Origin: Rhea pennata
Lineage: Eukaryota; Chordata; Aves; Rheiformes; Rheidae
Assembly: GCF_028389875.1 (NCBI RefSeq)
Contig: NC_084672.1
Span: forward strand, 10,156,458 to 10,220,457
Reading direction: 5' to 3'
DNA: 64,000 bases
Every line of letters starts with the position of its first letter. The stretch's first letter is position 1. The position numbers were made by a program, and so were the translations under genes. This document shows positions 26,017 through 40,300 of this stretch, in pieces. A model generated the notes under the pieces. It was not told where the DNA came from. It worked only from the letters and a program-made list of their open reading frames with translations, and did not search any database.

Positions 26017-29000
26017 CGTGGTCTCTCCCCTGCCCCTTGCACCAGATCTGGCACTAGTCAAATATTTGCATGAAACAATTCAAATTACTAAGTCCAGAAA
26101 ATCCTGCCCTCTTCATGCTGAGTGAACAGGTTGAAATGTCTCCCTGATGAGTCTGTCAAGGCCTGGACCAGACGCAGAATAAGCGCTGGGTGTGGATAGC
26201 TGGGAGCAAAGAAACAAGATTACCCCCTTTCAGTAGCAGTGAGCCACCAGATTAGCTCACCTTGCCTTATGGAACTACAAGCTTACAGGTTTAACTCAAA
26301 GCTCTTGTTGCCATATGGTTAATTCACTTAACTCAATGCCTTTACAGGGACTATGTGGAAAGAACAAGCTTAGCCAACAGATTTGGACTCCTGTATGGTC
26401 GCAGAGAACTTGGCACCCATTCAGAACTTCCTTCTCTGCCACCGAAGGAGGAGAACATCATCTTGAGAGCAGCTCTTGCTGCATCTCTTGAGAATGCAGC
26501 TGCATTTACATTCCAAACATTAGGGAGCACTGCTCCTTTCATAGCTAGCTAAAAGGAAAAGAAGGAGGAAGAAAGAAGGAACCAAATCAGAAGTTACATT
26601 TATCTATGTTTCTCTGCTTGCTTTCTCTTTTATTTCATCTTTACTTCACATTCCAGCATTGTAAGTGACAGCAGCGATGGGCATTTACTCTAAATGTATT
26701 GTGAAAGTATTTCACTTCACGGTTTCACTCTCAATAGCACAACAAAACTCAAAACAGCCTTATTTGGTAACACGTGGTCAATTTAGATCTATATAACACT
26801 GAATGGCTGCTCACCAGTTCTTTTCCTCCCACCACATTCAGCTGTCTCTCCCCAAAACAGGCAACATTCAAAATGTACAGAGGTAGCAATGGAAAAATAT
26901 TCCTACATCATGATCTTTGGAAGTGAATAATAGTTGAAATAATAAATATCTGAAGTAGATGCTCTTCTAATATCTAGGTAAATCAGAGACCACCCAAGAA
27001 CACCATAGCACCTAATCTTCACACTATCCATGTTACACTGATCTCTTTCCAGATGTATTTGTTCTTGTCTCACTCTGTGCCACACATCAGGCATACGACC
27101 TGTAGCAGTTTCACTAAACCATTTTTAGATGCATTCAGAATAATGTGTGGTATATGCTTTACTGAAGGACTGATTTCCAAACAGCTGTATCTTTTAAAAG
27201 TATTAAGGAACGTAGCTTCTCAGAAAGAGAACAATGCCTTTTGCGTACAAACAAATCTTACTTTATGTTGTTGGGGTTTTTTTATTATAGACTTGCATTT
27301 ATTTCAGGAAATCCTTTCAGATGCTAGAAATTAATCTATTTTAGTTACAGGGAAGGCAAAACTGTCTCCCAAAGTTTTACTGAAATCAAAATATACAGAA
27401 ATAGAAAATTTCATTTCAGTGGAATTTAGGGGGAAATTCTGTTCTTGGCCATGGCTATTTAATACATTAGCATATAGAAAGATTTAGTATGATATGATAT
27501 ATCTGAGCAAACAATTATGCCTCTAATGTCACTTTTTGGTCCTTGTGGATTATATAGTCTAACAACTGTTCTAGTCCAGTACACATTAGTAACTGCCTTA
27601 TTCCTAAAGCTTACATTTTTTAAAAATTATGTTCTATAATTAAACAAAACAATACTACGATATAAGAGCATTAGTTTTAATAAAAACCAGTTATATATCA
27701 GTCTTCAGCTTAATTCACTCTTCACAGATCCCTGAAATAAAAGGATTAACCATTGCAAATCCTCCTGGTACTACACATTTAATCACAAGCAATTTATGAT
27801 AATTTATTCCACATGTCTGATATCACTGAAAAAGATTTGCAAACAAAGCTTGCCGAAGCCTCCAGGAAGTGAGCTGTTCATTCTGTGCTAATATTAGAAG
27901 CAGGCTACAGCAATGCAGTATGTAACATTCGTTCCATACCCCGAAATGTTTTGAGCCATTGTTTTATGCATACACAAAACCTGTGTGTGTGTCTGACAGT
28001 TATTGTACTCAAGATATCTGACACATCAACACTGAATGACTTGCAAGTACCAAGAACTGAAAGAGAAACTTTGTTCATGTTCAGTCCAACAGCCAGGAGT
28101 ACCAGAATTAACTTGTTTCTTTTTTCATAATTGAAGGATGTCTCTCAGTGAGACAGTATTTTTGACTAAGACATACTTTTTTTTCCCTTCCTATTACACA
28201 CGCCAGCAGCTCTTCTTTTAATCAGATGGGGTTTGGAAAAGCAAAACCTTCTTTTAAACCCCAGTGGTGTAATTCGGGGGCTGAATTCTGGGGTACTTTG
28301 CCAAAGAGGGTGTAACAGCCAGTCACAACCTCCTACGGCAACCTGGTGTTCGCAGCTCCTGCTGAATTCGACAGCAGCGAGATACTACTGGCTCACTGAT
28401 TAGCGCTATCTTGACTTTGGATGAGGCCAGGGCACCTGGCTCTACCTCAATTTATAGTTCAGAAATAACCAGGAAATCTACTACTGGCACACTTAACTTC
28501 TAATTTGGGAAAGGAAAATACTGTCTGGCAAGCTTGCAAGGCTGCTGACCCTGGTCTGCTGGAACCATGCAAACCTTGCTGCTCTGCACCGCATCCTGAG
28601 CTAATCAGGCTTAGCTTGCACAAATTCTTTGAAACTTGCCTGTGTGAATAAAAACCTAACAGATCCACTGTCTCTTTCCATCACGTCCAGCTTCAGGGGT
28701 CTAAATTAAGGACATTGTAATGATGTGATTTTTACTGAGTTGTTTTTTTCCCTTGCATGTGGAAGTGAACCTTGGAAATGAGAGTAGCATTTTTGGTAGC
28801 TTTCAAGTTTCATTAGGCAAACTAGCACTCACCAGGAAACAGTGGCATGAAAAAGCCTTTCTAGCAGCTGCACTGGCCTCCAGTTCTTATCACCAGACAA
28901 AATACAGCAAAGGGAGTGTTTAGACTGCAGAAAGAGGCCAGGTCGGCATCTATATTTAGATATTAATTAAGATGATAAATTAATGGCTATTTTCTTCTGT

Positions 29001-32000
29001 CAATATTTTTGAAAAAGTTTCAAGGTTGTTTCCCCCCACCCCCCCTTAGAAATGTTTGATTTCTATCTTCCTATCCACAGTGCTCCCCCGAAGGCTGCAA
29101 ACCTAATTATGAGAGGACTAAAAGAGTTGATTAATTTCCCAATAGCATCACATCCCTAGTTACCATGTGTATATGTCATTAAGTAACGGTTAGTTTTCTC
29201 TGGCTGCTCTCTCTTTAAACACGCATTCTGGCTTGTAGAGGTCAGCAATACAATACAGCAATAGGTACCTAGGCACAAAACTTAGTATTTCAAATTCAAA
29301 TTACTAGCTCGTGCTCAGTATTTGATATACACATAGTTTTTGGATGATATAACATATTGCTGTAACAGGCAGAAGGGTCCGAACAAAGTTCAAAGAAATT
29401 TGGAGTTATAATCGTCTTCAATCATTAATAAGAAGCATGTTTAAAAGATTTAAAGTACTTGTGCCACTGTGTAACAAAATATAAACTCTGAAAGATTAAA
29501 AAAGTAAATTCAATTTTCTTTTTTACAAAGACAGCAAACAGGAAAATACAGTTCTGGTGAGCTTTGCTTCTTCACAGTAATTCTCATTAACCAAAGTGTT
29601 TTACAAAATGTGTGCAAGAACTGAATTTTAAAAAAAGAGCTTCTCAAATGAAACTCAGTCTGCACCCGAGTTTTCAGACCTTTGCCTGTCCCGTGCATCC
29701 TCAGGTGTAACTCCGGGTGGTCTGTTGATTCCCTTATTCCAGGGCCTTCATTTCAGGCATTTCCTCTTGTTTATGTTGCTGTCATCTGTCACCCAGAGGA
29801 GTTTGACTAATTCAGTTATTTCTGCAGTAGTCAAAGAGAAAAGATAGAATGTTAATAATAACATAGCATTGCCAGGAAAACAGCTGTGAATTGTCAATTC
29901 AAGGATACACTAGGAGAAAAAATGTAAGCAGATATCAGATGAATATTTTTAATGAAAATAAATGGCATATCCTAAGCATTTATATTAGTACCCACAGACA
30001 GAGGGGAATTAACTTTTAATAATCAGTACTTCTGCTCATGTCAGTGCCGTTGTTCTGACACAAACAGCTCATACTCCCAGATTAATCTTGGGAATAAGAT
30101 TAAAAATAGTAATTTAATTTGCTTTAGAAGTGAGAAAGAATGTCACCCCTTTGAAACCCAGTCACAATGACATCTCTGTATGATTCATTTTGCCTTGAAA
30201 ACCAGTAGTATTGTTATACTTACCTGATTTGGGAGGGCTCCTGTTTAATAAATCTGAAAGCATTGATCACTTGGGTAGAAATAGGAGTTGCCACATGATC
30301 ATATTAAGGAGTATTTCATTTATGTTTTAAAAATAAAATTCTTGCTATTTTTGTCACCAGGGCAAGTTCTCAGGCATGTAAATCATTAGCACTGCCCCAC
30401 AAGTTTCAGAAGAATTTATACCATGCTTACATGCAAATATAAAACAATAACTCCTTCCCAGATAGAGAAGCTCTAACTACCTTCTGTATTTTTCTCAGGT
30501 TTAAGCATCATTTCCTGTTATGTATCAGAACTTTTAATATTAATCTGCTAGTGACATGTCACTTCTATGGCGATCATTTTAGCAATTGTTAGCTCTCAAG
30601 CAGCTCCTGTCTTCTCTGAACTCTGGAATGTCCAATAGGAATTACATGCGCACACACACCATTCTGTCATATGAACGATGATCTTTGAAAACATTTCAGG
30701 AAAAAGTGTGTGCTATTCTAAACACAGCTTTAAAAATAGCTTCTGTGCAGACAGATTGATTTCTGCCTAGTGGTATTTTGTTCTCTTCTGTCTATTTAAA
30801 TAAATAACCTTTGCGACATAAAATGGGAGGGAGAATGGAATGATGAGAACAGGAATGAGTGACATGTATGGGAACCTCGAGGATGACACAGCTCCATTGT
30901 GTCTTTGCAATGTTAATCTTTCCAAGTGTGAAATGTCAAAGCACTTAAGTCCAGGATTTCAGGGCAGGTCGGGTGTGCCTTTCCCCAAATCTATGGCTGG
31001 GTGGGAGACTCTGAAATCTTTATGCTGGAAACTTCCTGAGAAAGAGAAAACACATAGCCAAACTGGCTTGCAGAAACAGATGTAACTGTTGCTTTTCTAG
31101 CAGAAATCAGTAAAGCAGAGATTTGGAGTAATTCTCAGAATAAAAGATAAAAATAGAATTGAAGAAATGCCAGTTTATGGAAGTATGTCATGTCTACATC
31201 AGCACGTAATCTGGCACAACAGAAATGGACCAGCAGACCAAAGCAAATTGTTCTCAGGCCTTTATGCCTACTCGATATGCTTTTCTATGGTTTCACTTCA
31301 TTTATTCCGGTCTTACGATTAAATATCCAAGTCCTTCCCAAGTAGTCTGACATCATCGAAAGACCAGCCGTCAGTTCCAGCTGTAATGCTGGGGCTTGGA
31401 GCTCATGAGGTGCCCAACTAGAGTCAGGGTTACTCTTCAGTTTTATCCAAAACCAGTCTAGCTCACATGTACCAAAACCATTCTGCAATCCTATCCAATT
31501 TGCTTCAAAACCATGCTTTTTCAAAGGGAAATGCTAATGCGAATGCAGCCACAACTATCTTAGATCCCTTTATTCTCACACTCAATGTCATTGACTAATG
31601 GCTGTTTCCAGCCATTCAGCTCTCCACTGAAAATCAATACCAGTTCATCTCTTCTTCTCATTTCCACTCCCACAGAGCTCTCTTCCAACTGCCATTTCCT
31701 CCAGTAATCCTCTTCCTGGACAGTAGAAAACCCCAGGAAAGAGGGTCTTTGTTTCACTTCTGTCTGTCATACTTTGCTAAACCTTGCCAACCCTTGCAAG
31801 AGGCTCCCTTCGAGGGTTTCAGGTCAAAGGATAAGCATTTAAATACTTGCACTTTTTCAAACTAAGCTTTAATGTATTTTTTTAATGTAAAAAACCATAA
31901 ATTGCTGTGTAGCTTTAACAAACCCATGTCCTTACAATATGATGAAAGGTGGAAGGTAAACAATCATTTCTTTAAATTGGTTTATTCAGGACTGTCTGGT

Positions 32001-34035
32001 GGTTTCACATTTCCAAATGAATTAACAGCCACTGTAAATTGGTGGCAATGTAACACTGGAGGCCAAGTTCTCTTTCAGCACAAGCAGGAATGGCAGTAAA
32101 GTTTCTTCTGCAACATTCTTCTGTGACACTCCAGTCCTGGCTTGATGGGATCACACCTCCCAGTCCACTTTTTCCCTCTTCACTGAGATTGCCACCAAGA
32201 AAGCAAGCATTGCTAGTGATTGTTGCAGTGGTTAAGGGTTTCTCTCTGGCACATGAACTGTTCCAAGCTACTCATCTTACAAGGACTACAAAATAAAATG
32301 AAACCAGTCTGCATTTTATTTTTGGCCCAGACCCAAATTTAAACTAGTGACCATGCAAAGATTCTAAAACAATCACAAGGACTGACTGGCACATGAGATT
32401 AATGTTTGAAGCCTATAGTCCATCGTCAATTCCATAAATCACACTAGTTTTAGTTACGGTTGCATAGTACAATTTGGTGCCCCAAACAACCCCCTTACGC
32501 CTGTTTCACCTAAATTTTGTACAATTAAAAACAGTACCAGAATAATGGGTCCATTGTCTATCTCATGAATTAATTAGCCCACAATAACATTATTCCAAAG
32601 TAAAGCTAGAAGAAAAATAGAGAAGTTAATGTAGGACTGGAAACGGCTGATAGATACACGTCTAGTGCAATGGACAAAATATCTACACTAATGTACTTAA
32701 AAGATTGAGCAGAAGATACTGCTTACTAAAAAGCTAAACTTAGCATTTTATAATTAAGAACAGTCTAGAATGATAAACAATTCCGGAGTAAAACGATCTG
32801 CAAAACAGAGAGGCCTGTTAGTGAATTACTCCAGGGAAAGCTCAGTGACTTGCAGAAGTTTTACCAAAACTAAAAAATACTATGGGTTTTGAAACTCTTA
32901 GTTTGATAGTGCACATGCTTATTAAGGAATCATTAATGTCAGCATTTTAAAACTAACTAAAAAATTACTAAAAGATTATTTACATTCCCTTCCTCTGCAA
33001 CTTTGAAAATACATGATTTTGACTTTCCAAGTGAAAGTAGAAAAACAGAAAAGCTTAATATAAATCAGAGTCTGTATGTTTTTACTTTGTTTTTACTTTT
33101 CTGAATATTCAGCTCTACTATTTTCTCACAGGACAATGCCTTACAAATGAAATCTTTGTTCAAAACAAGGAAAGGCTCAAGATACTATACTCTCAAGTAC
33201 AAGAATTTACATAAAAACTGAATTAACATAACAGTAATGTGAATTCAGCGTCAGTAGATATAGAGGTTTATGAATGAACTGAGAAGTGCATACAGAAAGC
33301 ACATAAACTAGCTCAGTTCTGCTTTTTGGAGGCTGGAAACAAATACATATCTCCTAAATTTGCAAGATTTAAAAGGGATTTATGCTTACTTCTCATTTGG
33401 TGAGGACTGTTTCATCGCATGTGAGCTCACTGGCTACTTCAATAGAGCCTAAGACTCTCTGTACTTTCACAAAATACAGTAAGTCTCATTTAAAACATTA
33501 CACACAACAGAAACTGTAACATATAGATCATGCATTGCTGCAGTTTTGAAGAGTGAATGAATGCAATGAATGAGTTTTCATTTCTGAGGGAGAAAAAATT
33601 GGAGGGAGGGCTTGCTTTTTTATTGTCAGTATGATGTTACCACATCACACTGATTTGAGATATGAAACAAAAACTTTCACGTACCTCAGACTTGTTTCAT
33701 TACCCACCTTGCAAACCTCTATGAGGCCAAAGTTGGTGCAAACAGATGTGAGACTGTGCAACCACCCACGCTTCACAAGCTTACAGTAGGTCTAAAAGAT
33801 AGAGTGAAAATACTCATAGCCACAGTTTTCTCTGTATTAGAGCTCCCACCAGAAACTGCCTTGGTATTAACAATGGTGGGAAATATTCGCCCAGAACTAT
33901 TGCCAAACAAAACTATCAGTTATCCATTCAAGACAATAGCATGTTGAATATCTGCATTGCTAGCTACTCAGCTGAACTTGTTTTTCACTTGATCATATAA
34001 GAAAGAATTAAAACCACTGCAGATGGCTGCTTCTC

Positions 34036-34038
<3 letters not shown>
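26017..34038. other. Intergenic; no gene recognised
   Basis: AT-rich unique sequence. An 80-codon reverse frame at 31285-31524 and other short frames have no recognised domain. No CpG island, RNA gene or clear repeat family was seen. Confidence 0.5.

Positions 34039-34088
<50 letters not shown>
34039..34088. repeat. (GT)25 microsatellite
   Basis: Twenty-five uninterrupted GT units. Perfect arrays of this length are usually polymorphic, and alternating GT can adopt Z-DNA. Confidence 0.97.
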
Positions 34089-34091
<3 letters not shown>

Positions 34092-37000
34092 ATTTGTATG
34101 TTCTATTCTTTGTCATACTATTGAAGGGAAACGCATTGTTAATATAATTTAACCACTGTCCTCAGTAGAAAGGTGTCTAAAAAGGGTGAAATGGCATTTT
34201 ATTCACTGAAAAATCAAGCATCCATCCTAAATTCCTTTCAGTGAGTAAACCATGATGACACATTTGGCATTAATTACATTGTGATTCTATAACACTCATT
34301 TGCAGGACTGACTGGCACTGAATTTTGTTTTTCTATTCTTACCTCCTCAAATCTGTGGGAATAATCAGTGTAACCTGTAGCATGAATCAATTTCCAAGGG
34401 CAAGAGTATTTTGGAACATCTACTTTCATAAAAAGGCATCAAGGCATTATTTGTTCTTCACCACACAGAGAAAAATTGTTTTCTTTTTTTCTGTCTCACT
34501 GCCTCCTCTTCCTTCCTTAAATCCTTGCCTTGTTCTCCAATGGATTCACAACGTTGCTGGAAATATCATTTGCTTGGCCTGACGCTCATCATATCTCTCT
34601 CTGAAGAAATCTTTGGAACGGATTTACAGGTTTCACCTTCCCTTTCCAAGCTTCCTGTCTTCACTCTTCATGTCCTGTACATCATCTCTGTCATCACTGC
34701 CAATTCCTGCTTTGTCTTTAGGCCTTTGCACTGTCAAGAAAGCTAAGGTCAAAAACTCACTTCAGTACACTGTTCAGAAAATACAAAAATATGTTATTCA
34801 AGATACTACTCTACCAATAACTGAGGATTAGGACAACACAGGAAGAGAGAGGAACATGTTGCTGAAGAGAACAGGAAGAACACGACGATTTTGCACTTGT
34901 TACCAGTAAGCTTGCTTGAGCCCCAAGCACGAAAAAACTGTGGTCCACAGGCTGGGCAGCAGATTTGAGTAAAAAATGATGAGTTTTAATTCTAGCATTT
35001 CAAATTGGGCTCAACAACTCTAGTTACCACTTAAGCCACCTTATACCGAAATGCCTAAGTTAAATCATTAAGCATTTATGAAATACACTGGAAAAAAAAT
35101 TTATAGTGAACCTCGATCAGGTAGCTGCTCACTTTATTTTAATTTCTCCACAAGTAAGGTAGAGATTCAAACAGCTGCCGTCCAGAGCTGTTGAGGTTCC
35201 AATAGTTAATCTTCAATGTGCTTTGAGGTAAATGCAGCTGTATACTATACATAGATTATTATTATTTTGTTTATCTGTCATTTAAGCGAGAAAGATACAG
35301 TAGTTAAATACCTTCTTTTTTACTATATGAAGACAAAGCTTCTAGGTTATTTTTGACACCATTGTCTTTGAAAAGCTTTCAGGAAGTTCAGCAATTCTAG
35401 CTTCCACAGGACTGCAGATGGCCTTTGCCAAGATTACCACTTCACCAACTGTACAGAGGATAACAGAGGAATAAATCATACCAGTGAGTCTTAGTGGTAA
35501 ATCAGGCTTGCTAATCTGGCATACAAATATAAACCTTTTACAGGAGCATCAAAAGTTGTTAAAGCAACAAAGATGTCCACCAGCTTTCCAAGTTTAATTA
35601 GAATTGTGTAGGATTCCCAATAACATAAAATACAACACGCACAAACTTCTGAGAACTAACAGATGCTTCCAGAATACTTTCCTACTGATAGGAACAGAAA
35701 CATCTTTCATGCTTTTACTGACTGAAGCTCAGTACTTTGACTATTTCATGTTAGAAGTTAACAATGGCCAGGAGTATTCCTAATACTTTCTTTCACAGGT
35801 CAAGGTTTTGCCTTTTCTAAATACACACAGAAAGAAGAATCAGGCACACTCTATGTTGTGATCATTTCATCTTTAACATACATATTAATTCAGTTTGTTT
35901 GCTTTCTTAGTTTTTTTTTTTTTTTGGCAAGACTTCAAAAATGTCTTTTACAGGGGAAACCAGCTTATGAAGTTTTAGGTCAGTGCAGGCTGTTTATTAG
36001 AAAGACTTTTATTGAAAGTAGGAAAGTATGTCATCTAGTTAAGGAAAATACCTAGCCAGACTCTACCCAACCGTGGGATGTACCTGCAACTTGCAAAAGG
36101 CCACTCCTAAATAACACAATTCCTTGTCGCTCTTGGTTGCTTTCATACTTCGTACTATGTGAGATGCAGCCAATGGAGGACACAAGCTACAAAAATAATG
36201 GTATGAATAAATGCATTCCCACCTGAGATATATTTATAAAAGGAATGCAAAGGACCACAGGACTTTCGAAACAGGTTAATGCAGTCCTTCAAATTTATTG
36301 TAATCTAAATTTTAGACAGGGCATAACAAACAAGCACATGAGGAAAAGAAAAGGCGGCAGTGGTTATAAAAGTAATGAATAAAAGTAACAGCAATATGTA
36401 TTATGCTCAGTAAGTACCTGGAACTCATATCAGCAAAAATACGTGTAACATATTCCACCTGAAGTGCCTATCAACTCTTCAGGGACTAAGTAGCTTCAAG
36501 TGATTCCATGAAATAAGTGAATTTGGAAAAAGAAACAGAATGAGTAAAGAAAACAACTTCAGAGGTAGCAAAAGGCAAATAAAACGGAATTTGAGAAGAG
36601 CAGAACAATGGAAGAAAAGGTAAGAGGAAGAAAAACATAAGAAAATTATTCCGAAGTTTCCTTCTCTGTGCTGATAATGCTGTTGCATTCCTCATCAACC
36701 AGAACCACATAATCAGATTTTCTTTCTTTCATATCCTGAATTTGAAAGAATCAGAAGAACGTTACTTCTTCCTCCATCCAGTCACTAAGAGTCAAACTTT
36801 TAACTCTCTTTACAGTCAGTGTTAAAATCTAGCTTGTCTCCCAAGGTTAATTCACCTTTCTCCTCTCTGAATATATCCTCAATTTTCCAAAGTTATACAA
36901 CAAGCAAGTGGCCAAGATCATTGCTTAAAACATCATTGTTAATTTAACCAGTTCTTCGGTGTTTCTCATCTTACACATTCACTAATATTTTATTGACATA

Positions 37001-37339
37001 AAAGCTTGCAGAGTTGCCCTAATAGCATTCTGTGCTATTCCATTCTATGACTATCTCTAGTCATTTTTTTTAATCTCAAATTTGACTCTACTGAATCATG
37101 CACTTACCCTCCTACATCATGGGAAATCATTATGGTTATAGCAATTAGTCTTCTGTAAGAAAACGTGGCTGCTTTAAGTTTTGCCAAAGACCGCTGCCAG
37201 GATCAACTGAGATTAAAAAGCAGTTTGTAGATGCAGTGATTGTTCTCCACACAGGCTTAAACCTGTAAGACACTGAACAGTTCTTTATGTCAAAACACTA
37301 TGTAAAATGGAGCTAAATGCATAGCCTTATATGATTATC

Positions 37340-37395
37340 ATCTTACACAAATATAAGTCCACTGACTTCACTGGAGTAACCTGCAATAAACTAAA
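37340..37395. repeat. Probable old sauropsid dispersed repeat relic
   Basis: The segment CCACTGACTTCACTGGAGTAA resembles the 'ccactgacttcaatggagtaa' core of the repeat suspected at 44878, in the other orientation. Short and diverged. Confidence 0.35.
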
Positions 37396-40300
37396 TCCAC
37401 CACCTTTTCCCCTCTATTGAATATAGCCCTTTAGTTTTTATATCACTAATTTTGTCCTATCTTTCATTTCTTGTTTCCTATAGCTACTATTGTTTAAAGT
37501 TGTTCAAAAATAATCAAGCTTTCACTTTCCATGTGAAAGCACTAGCTAAAGAGTTAGAGCTTTTTTAAAGAAAATCTTTAAATTGTTTTATTTATTTAAT
37601 ATTACTTACTCCTCAGTAATTTCTACCAAGATGAAACAACACATTACCTTAGGAACCACATCAGACATGAACAGACGGCACGAATCACAGTGACTCTGTA
37701 CAAGCTTTTATATATCTGCCTCCTCCTAGGCAGGTTCCTAGAAGTTTAAATAATGACAATGCATATGGCCTAGTAATCTTAATAACGTAGCCCTACTTCT
37801 AATTAGTTCTGTATGTATTATTAAAAATGCCTTGTGCTTTTGGGGACATTGTTGCAGGAGGAGGGAAAGCTGCATTATTGTTTGCCTAATAAAGAGAAAT
37901 AACAAATTTTAAGCATATTTTATGCCAAAGGGAACCTTAGTCAAAAGTTCTTTGTATATAACGAAAGTCAGCAGGGCTTTCAGCAGCTCCTTTTGCTCCG
38001 AAGGGGTTAGAGACACCCCCTTGTGGAAGCTGCCCGGTTTTCGGCATGTGCAGCGCGTGTACAAGCCAGTATCAGCAGCACTCTCCCGTATCAAAGCACT
38101 GCATGCTCTTCCCACAGGCAGATATCCTGCCTCCTTCCCCACAAACCTCTCCCTCGCTTCTGCACAGCTCTCCTTTTTGCAGGTGTAAAATTGGGAGAAA
38201 ACTGCCTCGCTCTGTCTCATTTCACCACTCTGAAAACGGTCCTAACAGGAGGACACGCATCAGTACTTTAGAAGTTATTTCATCATCTGTTCCTTGAGTC
38301 CTTGGCATTATAATGACATGACATTTCTCTCACACAGTTCAGAGAAAAGTTGCCGACTGAGAAATGCTAATTTACTAATCAGTAGTTACACAGAAATACA
38401 GAAATATTCAAAGTCTCAAATTAGAGCAGTTGCCAGGGTCTTCAGACATATAAAATATTTTCTGTAGCCTGTGATGTCTGACATAAATACACTGCCAGAG
38501 TAAGGTCATCCAAATCAAAACCATAAATAGTGGAATGGTGGCAGAAATTTTTAAAAACAATTACAATACACATGTTCTTTTCCCCTTAGGACAAAAGATA
38601 CTCATCATGTCCCTTTTTGTTATGCTAGAAATATTTAACTAATTCATGTTTTGTGATATAAATACATAGGTCAGCTTCTGTTCCTTTTATTTTTAATAGC
38701 TCATTTTATCTAACAGATAGATTCTTTTGAACTGAAGTATTTTGATCATTAAAATATTTCTTTATCTCTAAATCCTTGACTAAAACAAGCACACTTCTGA
38801 TGCGGGCCCAGTAGGATACCATTTCTAACAGGAAAATTTAGCAAAGGTTTGGAGATACACCGACATGCACCTCCAGTGCTATTTGTAAACATCATTACTT
38901 TGCTTCTAGAGTGAAGCAGGTATTTCTGCTATGGAAAGCTAAAGGAATGTTGTTTTCTATCTTAACATTATCATCACAGAGATGTGAAGTCCAAACGATG
39001 AGAAGCAACTCAGTGTTGCAAAGATTCATGCACAGAGGCAATTCATAACAGAAGATAAAGATCATGCTGTAGGCAAGATTAAACGGGGAAGCAAAGGCAG
39101 CCCTAAGCAGGATCTATTGTTAGCACTAAAGTGGGAAGAAACAGAACAGTCTGAGTTCACAAGAGGTCACACAAAAACGTCGTTTTTCAGTTTCAAGAGT
39201 AATAGTTCACATTCACATGACTCTATGTTTGAACAAACCCCAAAAGTCAAAATCAAAGTGAGCTAAAATCATGGAGTTTAGGGCTTTCTTTCTGCTGACA
39301 TTCATGCTACTGGTTTTTATATGCAAAAAAAAAAATGCTCACAAAAAAGCAAATTTCAAAATCTCAAGCATGAGTATTCATGGAAACCAAAGTTTAAACA
39401 GATCAGTAAACAAAAGAGACAATGACCTGATTTCCACCCTTTATAAATAGGACCACGCCTCACGCACAACGATTTTGTCTCAGTGACTGTGGGTGATGAC
39501 AGAACTTTGTAGGTCAGTAAGTGCAATGTACTCAATATATTTAAGTAGGGTGGAACATCACTGCACAAAAGTGCCTTTCAGTAGAGCCCTGGCAAATAGT
39601 GCTTAAAATGAGCTGCTCGAGATCAAACCATGTACGTTAAAGACTACAAATTAAATATAAACCTTACACCTAGTTAGTAATATGACCAGTCTTGTTGCTC
39701 TGGTAATGATGCCTTGGACAAATCCTGCACAGCTTGAAAAGAATTTTTAGATTGCTTGAAGGTAGACATACATAGTGTACAGTGCTGCACAGAGATAAAC
39801 ATCAGAACATAAGAAGCAGTATAGCTTTGTTAAGAGATACTTCTGCTTGGGCTAATAAACACAGTAGTCCTCATGAAAGCTATCTGGCCTATGCTGATGG
39901 AAGTATTCTGTTTGCATTACTCAAGGTAACTTTTTCAGAGTTAATACTAGTCTCTCTGGAGAACACAGCATTAGTCCTTGTAGGCATACTTTAGTATTTC
40001 CGTATTCTTTTTCTAAGTTACTGCTCCTGAAATTGCAACATTTTTCTGAGAGATTCAGAGCTCAAGTGGTTTTTCAAGCCCACTGAATTAAGATTCAGCC
40101 AGCAAAAGAGGTGAAACACTTCAAATAGCTAGGATGATCAGTCATAATGAAATAGCTCAAACTGAAGAGAAAATACCCTCTTTTAAAATAATTTTTCAAA
40201 AGGACATGATCTTTACAAGTCTAAATTACAGGCTAGTCAGCATGAAAATACCATGCAGATCTGGATAACTTGACCCATATTTTAATTGGTAAGTATTTGG

